Made by a program: the position numbers and the translations under genes
NCBI GenBank assembly: GCA_009193035.1
Contig: SWDT01000168.1
Span: 124,001-188,000 of the forward strand
Source of the DNA: Halicephalobus mephisto
Taxonomy: Eukaryota; Nematoda; Chromadorea; Rhabditida; Panagrolaimidae
Direction of reading: 5' to 3'
Length of the DNA stretch: 64,000 bases
Part shown: positions 54,603 through 64,000 of the stretch, in pieces
How the letters are laid out: the number at the start of each line of letters is the position of its first letter
Numbering within the stretch: the stretch's first letter is position 1
Notes under the pieces: generated by a model
What the model was told of the DNA's origin: nothing
Seen by the model: only the letters and a program-made list of their open reading frames with translations
Databases searched by the model: none

Positions 54603-57600
54603 ATGAAAGTCCGAAAATTATTCTTTTTATCTTTATTCTGGAGTTTTCTACTGGGTACTGTAAATGGACATTATATCGACGAAGATGACTACGATACAGT
54701 AGGTTTTTTAAAAATTATTTTTTAGAAATGTTTTAAATTAAATTTTTTAAAAAATTATTTTTTTACGGATTTTAAAAATTTAATTTTTTTAAAAATTATT
54801 TTTTAGAAATGTTTTAAATTTAATTTTTTTTAAAAATTATTTTTTTACGGATTTTTAAACTTTAATTTTTTTAAAAATTGTTTTTTTTAGAAATTTTTAA
54901 AATTTAATTTTTTAAAAATTATTTTTTTAGAAATGTTTTAAATTTAATTTTTTTTTAAATTACTTTTTTAGAAATTTTAAACTTTAATTTTTTTAAAAAT
55001 TGTTTTTTTTAGAAATTTTTAAAATTTAATTTTTTCCAAAATTTTTAAACACTTTTTTTAAATTTCTTTAATTTAATTTTTTTTAATTTATTTTTTTTTG
55101 GAATTCTTGTAAAAATTTATTTTTTAAAATTATCTTAAAAAATTTTAAAATTATTTTTTTTAAAACTTTCTAAAAAGTTTATTTTTTAAATTTTTTGTGA
55201 AATTTATTTTTTTTTTAATTTTAACTTTTTTGAAAAGTTTGTTTTTTAATTTTTTTAAGTTTATTTATTTAAATTTAATTAATTTAGGTGATGTCAAGGG
55301 TGAGAGGCAAGAGATCAGCCGAGAGGACGAGTCGATCAAAGTCAAAACAACATTTTGTTGTTGAAAATTTGAAAAAACCAGAAGACGAAACGGAAAAACC
55401 GGCATATAACAGCACTTGTGCCGGAAACAACGACACTTTGGCCAAGGTAAAAAATAAAAAATTAGAATTTTAATAATTTTAAAAACATTTTTTTTGCTTT
55501 TTCAGAATTTTCCAATTGAGATAAATTTTCGAAATTTTATTTTTAATTAAAATTAAAATATGTAAATTTTAAAAATAACTTTAAAAACACTTTTTTAAAA
55601 ATAATTTTAAAAATACCTTTTTTAAAAATAATTTTAAAAACATTTTTTTTGCTTTTTCAGAATTTTCCAATTGAGATAAATTTTCGAAATTTTATTTTTA
55701 ATTAAAATTAAAATATGTAAATTTTAAAAATACTTTTTTTAAAAATAACTTTAAAAACACTTTTTTTAAAAATAATTTTAAAAATACTTTTTTTGCTTTT
55801 TTGAAATTTTATTTTTATTTTAAATTAAAATATGTAAGTTTTAAAAATACCTTTTTTAAAAATAATTTTAAAAACATTTTTTTTGCTTTTTTGAAATTTT
55901 CCGATTGAGACCAAAAAGTACAAAATTTCGTGTTTAAGTGCATTTAGAAATTTTCAGAAACGTCTATTAGATTCCAGAAATAATTAAAAAAGAACTTCAC
56001 AAAATTAAAAGTTTTCTAATCCTTCTGAAAAAAACAAAATTTCGTAATTTTTTTATTTTTGAAAAATCCAAATTTTTTTTAATTTAAAAAAATTTCCCAA
56101 ATTTAAATAATTTCATTTTTTAATATTTAATAATTTTTGTTTTTTTTAAATTTAAATAATTTTTATTTTTTTTAAAATTTAGATAATTTTTATTTTTTTT
56201 AAAATTTAAATAATTTTTATTTTTTTTTATTGAATATATTTTGAAATTATTAAAATTTAAAAATCCCAAAAATTTTGCAGGGTGTTCTTGAAAACGTTAT
56301 GTCCAATTATGACCGCAGATCAGTGCCGAACGGAGCCGGGGTGGATGTGAAAGTGGACCTGATCATCCAGGCCATGTCCAGTATCTCCGAAAACGCGGCT
56401 TCCTTCACCGCAGATGTCCTCTTCAGCCAGATCTGGAACGATCCCGGAATGGCCTTCGACAATTTCACCGGGTATGATTTTTATTATTTTGATCAATTTT
56501 ATGGAAATTTCGAAATTTAAATACGCAGATTGCCCGCAACATTGCGGCAAATCGATCAGGATATTTTTTCATACTTTTTTGAAAATTTCGAAATCGAAAA
56601 AAATTGAATTTTAGACATATTAATTCTGCGATTTTTTTAGTATATCGTCTACTTAAATCTCTGGAGATTTCAAAATCAGATTTAAATCCGCAATTTGCCC
56701 GCAACAGTGCGGCAAAGCGGCAATGTTTTTTGATTAATTTAAAATTACTTTTTTTAAAATTTTTTTAAAAATTATTTTTTAAAATTATTTTTTTTTAAAT
56801 AAATTTGAAATTGTGGAATGTGCTGGTCGATTTGCAGATTTTATTTGAATTTTGAAATTTCCAAAGATGCAAGTAAAAAAATCCTAGCTTGTTCTAACGT
56901 TGCATGCAAACTGCAGATTTAAACTTAATTTTGAAATTCATGAATGTAGGTAAAGAACGTTCTACTTAAGTTTCTTAAATACTGCATGCAATATGCAAAT
57001 TTTCTTTTGATTTCGAAATTTTAAAAATGTATTTGAAATACATGTTGCTCGATTTTTTAAATGTTGCGTGCAATATGCAAATTTCACTTTTATTTTGGAA
57101 ATTATGAATGTAGGTAAATAACATACTATTCAATCTACCTCAATGTTACGTACGATATGTTAATTTTCCTTCGATTTCGAAATTTTAAAAGTGTATTTGA
57201 AATACATGTTGCTCGATTTTTTTAATGTTGCGTGCAATATGCAAATTGCCTTTTTATTTTAGAAGTTACGAATGTAGGTAAATAACATACTATTCAATCT
57301 ACCTCAATGTTACGTACGATATGTTAATTTCCCTTCGATTTCGAAATTTTAAAAATGTAGTTGTAAAGCATCCGACCTGCTGCAATGTTGCACGCAAGTT
57401 GCAAGTTTTATTTTGTTGTTGACCTCTTTATAGTTTTCGGTACTGTCCTAAAAGCTTCCTGAAGTCCTCCGTTTTGCATTTGAAGTAGGACTTGATTGAT
57501 TTGGCAAATTGCCAAGTACTTTTTGATGTCAGTTTTTTCCTTTCTGAAATTGTGTTAACGGACACGTACGAAAAAAAGGAAATGTGATTTTAGAAAAAAA

Positions 57601-60600
57601 ATGATGAAATTTTAGATGTCTACCAAATTTGACCCTTTCTCACAGGGCCATCGATGACATATGGCTTCCGAACGTTTGTTTTCAAAATAGCAAATCCACG
57701 GCAATCCATGCGAGTCCTACCCCGAATATCTTTCTTTTGGTTTATCCCAACGGGACCATTTGGGTCAACTACAGAGTCAAGGTAGGTTGGGGTTCTTCGG
57801 TTCTGGGAAGAATACCCGGAAATGAACATTATCCAAAAAACAGCTCCAATGAAAATTTGTATAGTGTCTATTTTTGATTAAAATCACGATATTTTAGTCA
57901 CTATCCAAAAATCAGCTTAAATGAAAATTTAGATAGTGTCTATTTTTATTAGAGCTTGAACTTTGCAGTTACTGTCCATTTTTTGGTGCTTTTTTAATCA
58001 CTATCTTCAATCTTCATTGAACCTCTCGAAATCACTGTCCAAAATCAGCTCCAATAAAAATCTGAATAGTGTCTATGTTTTGACTCAAATTAGATCTTTC
58101 CAGTCACTATCCAAAAAACAGCTCTAATGAAATTTGGATAGTGTTAATTTTTTATTAGAGCTTGAACTTTGCAGTCACTATTCATTTTTTGGTGCTTTTT
58201 TAATCACTATCTTCAATCTTCATTGAACCTCTCGAAATCACTTTCCAAAAACAACTCCAGTAAAATTTAGTATCCATTTTTGGTTAAAATTTCATCTTTT
58301 CAATCACTATCCTTAACTTTTATTAAACTTGTCGAAATCACTATCCGAATTTTTAAAAGTTGTTTTTGAATAGTGACTGGAAAATTTAAATTTTAGTTAA
58401 AAATAGACACTATTCAGATTTTCACTGGAGCTGATTTTGGATAGTGACTGGAAAGATCACATTTGAATTGAAACTAGACACTATCCAATTTCTATTAGTT
58501 GTTTTTGAAGTGACTTGAACAGCTCCAATGAGTATTAAGGATAGTGACTGAAAAGATGAAATTTTAATCAAAAATAGACACTATCCAAATTTCATTGGAG
58601 CTGATTTCGGATAGTGACGGAATTCATTAAAAATTCTAAAATGACGCCTAAACCTCTTAAAATTACTATTTTAAATTCACTGGTTTACTTCATACAAAAC
58701 CTCCCCAAATGCCCTAAGGCGATTTCTGATTTCTTTCCGCCCGTTTGACCGCTTAACCCTCGAAAAAAATGTTAATTAAAATCTTCACGAAGAACAATCG
58801 AAGGACTTCTTGCTGAAAAATCCCACGTCTGGCTTAATTTTGCAAGGATTTCCAAAGACACTTGTTTCAATTTTTCACTCAACCGAATCCGGGGAAAATT
58901 GAATCTTAAAAAAGTTCATCGGCCGTAAATTTAGCATTATTCAAACTTTCAACTTTTTTTGACATCTTGACAGTGAATTCCTAAAGTTGCAAAATTAGAA
59001 AACTTAAAAAAAATAAAATTAAAAAACTTTTAAAAAAATAAAATTTAAAAATTAAAAAAAAATAAAGTTAAAAAACTTTAAAAAAAAATAAAATTAGAAA
59101 ACTTTTAAAAAAAGATAAAATTTAAAATTTAAAAAAAAAATAAAATTAGAAAACTTAAAAAAAGATAAAATTTAAAATTTAAAAAAAATAAAATTTAAAA
59201 ACTTTAAAAAAATAAAGTTAAAAAACTTTAAAAAAAATAAAATTAGAAAACTTTTAAAAAAAGATAAAATTAAAAATTTAAAAAAAAAATAAAATTAGAA
59301 AACTTAAAAAAAGATAAAATTTAAAATTTAAAAAAAAATAAAATTTAAAAACTTTAAAAAAATAAAATTAGAAAACTTAAAAAAAATAAAATTAAATAAA
59401 ACATTAAAGATTAAAATTTCGAATTTTAAAAATGTTTTTATTGAAATTTATTTTTTAGGGATGTTCAAAAAAATAAAAAATAGAATTATAAATTTCGGAT
59501 TTTTTGATGAAAGTTTTTTGTGAAATTTATTTTTCTTGAATGTTGAAAAAATTAGAAAATTTAAAAAATCAGAAAGTATAAAATTATCGAAAGTTTCGAA
59601 ACTTCTGAAGTAGAAGCTCTTTGTGAAATTAACATTTTTTAGAATATTAAAGAAATTTAAAATTAGAAAATTTAAAAAAATATAAAATTACCGAAAATTT
59701 CGAAATTTTGCAGGTAGAAGTCCTTTGTGAAATAGACATTTTTTAGAATATTAAAAAAGTTTAAAATTCGAAAATTTAAAGAATAAAAAAATTTAAAATT
59801 ATTGAAATTTTCGAAATTTTGCAGGTAGAAGTCCTTTGTGAAATCGACATGTCTTTCAGAAAATTAAAAAATTCAAAAAGTTTAAAATTAGAAAATTCAA
59901 AAAATAAAAAAATAAAAAATTTAAAATTACCGAAAATTCCGAAATTTTGCAGGTAGAAGTCCTTTGTGAAATCGACATGTCTTTCAGAAAATTTAAAAAT
60001 TTAAAAAGTTTAAAATTTAAAAATTCGAAAAATTTAAAAATCAAAAATTTAAAATTTTCGAAATTTTGCAGGTAGAAGCCCCTTGTGAAATCGACATGTC
60101 TCCTTTTCCCCTGGACGTCCAGAGATGTGAAATGACCTTCGAATCGTACTCCTTCAATGTGGGCAAAGTGAGGCTGGACTGGTTCGAGACGGGGGTGATC
60201 CTCGATATCCAGCAAGGCAAGCTCCCGGATTTCGAACTGGTCAGATACACCTGGGAAAAAAGTCAATTTTACTACCCTGCAGGTCAGTGGGATCAGCTGA
60301 AGGCGACTTTCTACTTCAGAAGGACCTTCGGGTACTACATCCTCCAGCTCTACTTGCCGACTTATTTATCCGTCTGTATCAGCTGGATCGCCTTCTGGTT
60401 GGACTCCAAATGTCTTCCAGGAAGAATAACCTTGTCCATCTCCGCTCTTATGGCCCTGACTTTCCAGTACGGTAACGTCGTCAGATCGTTGCCTAAGGTC
60501 AGCTACGTCAAGGCCCTCGACGTCCACGTCTTCGCCTGCATGGTTAGTTATTAATTTTATTTTTCAAATTACAGTAATCTTCAGGGTTTTATATTTTTCT

Positions 60601-62038
60601 CCCTAGTTGAATTAGCCGTCGTTGGACACGTCGACAAACTGGCCATGAAAGAAAAGAAAAAACACGAAGAAAGGGTCGAGGAGGTCAGGAGGAAGAAATC
60701 CACCAGAGCTGAGTTGCTCAACAATTACGGTAAATTCGACAACAAGTAAGTTTTAATTTGTTTAAAAATAATTTTTAAAAATTTTTAGAAAATTTTAAAT
60801 TAAAATTTTTTTTTAAATTCCAAAATAAAATTAATCTTAAAAAATTTCCTAAAAATTAATTTTATTTGAAATTAAATTTTTTGTTTTTTGTTTGAAATTT
60901 ATTTTTTTATTTTTTTGATTAAAATTAAATTTTGAATTTTCTAATTTTTTTTATTAAAATTAGATTTTTTATTTTTTTTTATTAAAATTAAATTTTTTTA
61001 TTTTTTTTTTATTAAAATTAAATTTTTTTATTTTTTATTTTTTTTTATTAAAATTAGATTTTTTATTTTTTATTTTTTTTTTATTAAAATTAAATTTTTT
61101 TATTTTTTATTTTTTTTTATTAAAATTAAATTTTTATTTTCTAGTTTTGACAGGACCACTTCGTTGGGAGATCCTCCAATGGATATCAGACTTAATTCCA
61201 CCGCGGCATTTACAGTGCCCGCGGCTGTGGGCCTGAAAAGACGGTCTCTTTCGGCGGCGAGACTGACCTTGAATGAAACTGCGATGAGAAGATTCCAGAA
61301 GAACCGGTACTACCACCACCCTAAGTTCCTCAAATGGAAGCAGCTGGAGTGGACGGGGGAGAAGGTCGACAAACTCTGTCAGATCGCCTTCCCGTCCAGC
61401 TTCATCTGCTTCAATTTCTTCTACTGGTAAGTATACTGTAGTTTTATTCTTCATTTTATGGAAAATTCCACAATCTAGTGGAGGATTCTAGAATCTAAAA
61501 ATTTCACGAAGCCTCAGAATTTTAAGAATTTTAGGATTTTAGAAATTTCAGAATTTCTAGAATTTTAAGAATTTTAGGATTTTAGAAATTTTAGGATTTT
61601 AGAAATTTTAGAATTTTAGAAATTTTAGGATTTTAAAAATTTTAGGATTTTAAAAATTTTAGGATTTTAAAGATTTTAAAGATTTTTAAAATTTTAAAGA
61701 TTTTTGGAATTAAGATCCGAAAATTCAGATTTTGGAAGATTCTAGGAAATTTTTATAGTAATTCAATTTTAAATTTTTTTAAAATTTCTATGATAATTTC
61801 ATTTTTTAAAGTAACTTTATTTTTTTATTTTTAAAAGAATTTTATTTTTTTTTATTTTTAAGAAAATTTAAATTTTTTTATTTTAAAAGAATTTTATTTT
61901 TTTAATTTGAAAGAATTTTATTTTTTAATTTTTAAAAGAATTTTATTTTTTAGGCTATATTACACGATGGAAAGTACGAAGCAATACCAAAGATTGCTCA
62001 GCAATGTTCAGTTGACTGGATCCTATTCTCCTCATTGA
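54603..62038 (+). CDS. Cys-loop ligand-gated ion channel subunit (nematode LGC/ACC-like)
   Basis: Eight exons: 54603-54698, 55288-55446, 56281-56471, 57616-57781, 60072-60542, 60585-60745, 61145-61426, 61954-62038; 536 residues. Exon 1 encodes a signal peptide (KLFFLSLFWSFLLGTVNG). The ligand-binding domain has IWLPNVCFQNSKS and the Cys-loop Cys209-Cys223 (CEIDMSPFPLDVQRC). TM1 is about 292-314 (LPTYLSVCISWIAFWL), TM2 321-340, TM3 353-376 (FACMGFIFFSLVELAVVG), TM4 about 490-512. SLPKVSYVKALD between TM2 and TM3 is typical of GABA/glycine/ACC anion channels, but the TM2 entrance reads PGR (320-322) instead of PAR. No second loop-C cysteine pair is seen. The TM3-TM4 loop is basic. Ligand unknown. 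Intron 4 (2.3 kb) carries duplicates of the exon 5 start. Confidence 0.92.
54700..55285. repeat. Channel intron 1 low complexity
   Basis: TTTAATTTTTTTAAAAATTA-type units with AGAAATGTTTTAAATTTAAT, eight or so copies. Nothing else. Confidence 0.6.
55447..56280. repeat. Channel intron 2 tandem repeat
   Basis: Three to four copies of a 130-180 bp segment with TTGCTTTTTCAGAATTTTCC and AATTGAGATAAATTTTCGAA; from 56050, AAATTTAAATAATTTTTATT low complexity. TTTTTCAG inside the unit resembles an acceptor. Confidence 0.65.
56520..57420. repeat. TTGCGTGCAA/TTGCGGCAA minisatellite, locus 2 (channel intron 3)
   Basis: CGCAGATTGCCCGCAACATTGCGG (split at 56524-56548) and later ATGTTGCGTGCAATATGCAA copies, with an alternating 120-bp higher-order unit (TAAATAACATACTATTCAAT, ATGTTACGTACGATATG). 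Related to the 5.2 and 62.2 kb arrays. Confidence 0.75.
57825..58625. repeat. GGATAGTGAC foldback array, copy 8 (channel intron 4)
   Basis: CACTATCC and GGATAGTG blocks with AGCTCCAATGAA and GGAGCTGATTTTGG spacers, the first half and second half in opposite orientation. Confidence 0.9.
58990..59590. repeat. AAAATAAAATTAGAAAACTT low-complexity repeat
   Basis: A-rich 30-40 bp units, about twelve copies to 59400. 58626-58990 is single copy without features. Confidence 0.6.
59600..60071 (+). repeat. Tandem copies of the exon 5 acceptor and first codons
   Basis: GCAG|GTAGAAGTCCTTTGTGAAAT recurs with AG at 59713, 59824 and 59952, and a diverged copy at 59610, before the true acceptor at 60071. 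The spacing is 103-128 bp. The two nearest copies also repeat CGACATGTCTTTCAG, matching the codons for CEIDMS. They diverge after that, so each is a truncated pseudo-exon start. Confidence 0.88.
60746..61144. repeat. Channel intron 6: ATTAAAATTAAATTTTTTTA repeat
   Basis: Eight to nine copies of a 35-50 bp T-rich unit reaching the CTAG acceptor. Confidence 0.65.
61490..61940. repeat. Channel intron 7: TTTTAGGATTTTAGAAATTT repeat
   Basis: Ten or more short units, then AAAGAATTTTATTTTTTT units up to the acceptor. Confidence 0.65.
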
Positions 62039-62189
62039 AATTACGGGTTCTCATAATTGAATATTACTGTAATATTGCTGATAAATACTGTATTTAAAAG
62101 TTTTATTTTATTTACAATCCTTGCCACGGGTCAAGTGAGATCGATGCAAATCAATTTTAAAAATTAAAAAACATCTATGTCGAGGTCTA

Positions 62190-62790
62190 TGAAGTAGTCG
62201 ACATCAAAATCAAAGTTGCAGATTGCACGCAACATTTGAGCAGATCGGTCAACATTAAAGTCAAAGTTGCAGATTGCGCGCAACAATTAGGTAGAAAAAT
62301 TGCATTTTTATATTTACATTTATGACGCTTTTGATACAAAAATCAAATCTGCAGGTTGCACGCAATATTGAAGCAGATCGATCAATATAAAAATAAAAAT
62401 AAAAATCTGCAGGTTGCGTGCAATATTGAAGCAGATTGGTTGATATCCAAGTCGAAATCAAATCTGCAGGTTGCACGCAATATTGAAGCAGATCGATCAA
62501 TATAAAAATAAAAATAAAAAAATTTGCACGTTGCATGCAATATTGAAGCAGATTGGTTGATACCCAAGTCGAAATCAAATCTGCAGGTTGCGTGCAATAT
62601 TGAAGCACATTGATCAATATAAAAATTAAAATAAAAAAATTTGCACGTTGCATGCAATATTGAAGCACATTGATCAATATAAAAATTAAAATAAAAAAAT
62701 TTGCACGTTGCATGCAATATTGAAGCAGATCGATTAATATAAAAATAAAAATAAAAAAATCTGCAGGTTGCGTGCGACTTTCATGCATGT
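62190..62790. repeat. GCAGGTTGCGTGCAATATTG minisatellite, locus 3
   Basis: About ten copies of a 58-63 bp unit with AAATCTGCAGGTTGCACGCA, ATATTGAAGCAGATCGATCA and ATATAAAAATAAAAATAAAA. The long minus-strand frame across it is a repeat product, not a gene. Confidence 0.9.
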
Positions 62791-62794
62791 TGGT

Positions 62795-63560
62795 GTACCC
62801 GATTGTTGTGCAAAAATTCAATTAGATTCTGACGTCGACTTCTTTATGAACTTCGCCATTGGCTGTTTAATTTTGGTCCTGACACGAATGATGATTTTAA
62901 TTATTTTAAAATTATTTTCGAATATTTTTAAAAATGTAAAAAATAAAAAATTTATTTTTCTTGTTGAGACCATTATTGAATAATTTTGTTTTTTTTCAAT
63001 AACATTTTCGAAATTTTCCAACTTTGGCCTCGACAATGGTCTTCATTGTTTTAAAGTTGTTTTTAACGATTTTTGGACACTTTATCGAGTGTTTTCAAAT
63101 TTTTCGTAAATATTAAAAAATAAAAAACAGAAAATTTATCGAAAAAATTCATTTTTCTTTTCGGGACCAATTTTGAAGGAAATTAAAATTTAAAAAAATA
63201 TAATTATTAAAAAATTTTTAAAAAATATAATTATTAAAATTTTTAAAAAATATAACTATTAAAAATTTTAAAAAATATAATTATTAAAATCTTTTAAAAA
63301 ATATAACTATTAAAAATTTTTAAAATATAACTATTAAAAATTTTTAAAATATAATTATTAAAATTTTTAAAAAATATAATTATTGAAAAATTAACTTCTT
63401 CAAATTTGGTCTTGACACGAATAATTTCCCAAAATTCTTTACAATTTTTAGATTTTTAAAAATCGAAATTTTTTTAGAAATTTTTAAAAATATTCGAAAA
63501 ATTAAAAAAAATTAAATTCATCATTCTCTTCGGGACCAAGACTAGACAACTTGATGGATT
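62795..63560. other. Intergenic spacer between convergent genes
   Basis: Single-copy stretches to 63170 with one GGTCCTGACACGAA motif (62874), then AAAAATATAATTATTAAAAT repeats (63190-63385). No gene seen. Confidence 0.5.
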
Positions 63561-63568
63561 TTCTACTT

Positions 63569-63905
63569 TTACAGTAATTGAGCAACCAGGCTTAAAAAAA
63601 CCAAAAATGAAACAGTGGACCTCATGGAGGTACTGTAAGGACTGGCTTCGGATTCAAAAATGGACCAATCGTAATCCTTAGTTTTCAGTTTTCCAAAATG
63701 ACATTTTTCTTTTTTAAGTCCTCCGATCTTCCTCCCGAGGGCAGTGAAGGCCTCAACGAGGGGTTCCTCGAGGACACAAAGGTCACCGTAGACCTTGTCT
63801 GGCTTCAAACTGGAGAACTTGAGGTCGAGGTCAGCGGGGGAATCGAGGTAGAAAATTTCAGCAGCAGGAATCGCCGTTTTTCCGTTCCTCAGGGTAAATG
63901 TCAAT
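63569..63905 (-). CDS. 3' exon of a probable GPI-anchored or tail-anchored secreted protein (partial)
   Basis: Terminal exon on the minus strand: AAATTTTTCAG acceptor just beyond 63905, phase 1, stop TAA at 63569-63571; upstream exons lie outside or in the last 95 bp. The 112 or so residues have ordinary globular composition (LTFTLRNGKTAIPAAEIFYL, KPDKVYGDLCVLEEPLVEAF) with two cysteines, then a small-residue patch SEASPYSTS and a hydrophobic end STVSFLVFLSLVAQLL. That ending is what a GPI-attachment signal looks like. I do not recognise the family. It is convergent with the channel gene. Confidence 0.65.
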
Positions 63906-64000
63906 CTGAAAAATTTTTAAAATAAGAAAATCCTCAAAAATAAAAAAAATAAAAATAAAATTTTAAAAAACTTTAAAAAAATAAAAATTTTAAAAATAAA

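Noticed and set aside
62261..62821. 186-codon and 111-codon minus-strand open frames
   Set aside because: Product of the 58-63 bp tandem repeat, reading ILIFILI-type repeats; the frame stays open only because the unit lacks stops.

Overview
The window is nuclear DNA of an invertebrate, most probably a rhabditid nematode. The evidence is AT-rich non-coding DNA, a mix of 42-49 bp introns and kilobase introns swollen by tandem repeats, TTTTCAG-type acceptors lying just 5' of start codons (as in spliced-leader trans-splicing), abundant TACTGTA/TACAGTA motifs, and gene types with close C. elegans counterparts (PAG-3, ICD-2, LGC channel). No species is claimed. All gene models are hand-assembled from reading frame, splice-site phase and family conservation, and every complete model closes on a multiple of three.

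Layout. 1-5.8 kb: repeats only, with a weak GATA/TATA promoter candidate. 5.8-10.2 kb (+): PRKX-type AGC kinase. 10.7-12.6 kb (-): a protein with a possible LOTUS-like N-terminus and a disordered DPF-repeat tail. 13.0-21.8 kb (+): xanthine dehydrogenase/aldehyde oxidase-family molybdoenzyme with altered substrate-pocket residues, whose last splice acceptor is the end of a tRNA-derived SINE-like element. 22.2 kb (-): tRNA-Pro(AGG). 26.0-32.0 kb (+): PAG-3/GFI1 zinc-finger factor. 35.8-39.4 kb (-): GPATCH1. 40.4-41.6 kb (-): a three-exon 88-residue membrane protein whose exons are too short for ordinary ORF finding. 42.6-45.8 kb (-): DHHC palmitoyltransferase. 46.0 kb (+): tRNA-Pro(CGG). 46.6-48.1 and 48.3-49.0 kb (-): ANKRD49 and NAC-alpha, about 240 bp apart and operon-like. 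49-54.5 kb: repeats and a second SINE-like copy. 54.6-62.0 kb (+): Cys-loop ligand-gated channel. 63.6 kb (-): 3' exon of a probable GPI-anchored protein that runs off the window.

The genes are a normal mixed neighbourhood, not one pathway; only NAC-alpha/ANKRD49 look co-transcribed. The unusual part is the non-coding DNA. Several dispersed repeat families recur in introns and spacers. One is built of alternating CACTATCC/GGATAGTG inverted repeats (eight arrays). Others are a 224-bp unit (four loci), a TTGCGCGCAA-centred minisatellite (at least three loci) and a GGTCCTGAGTGGAAAT inverted-repeat array. Many introns also carry a private tandem array that looks derived from their own 3' end; in the channel gene this amplification runs past the acceptor and copies the start of exon 5 several times.
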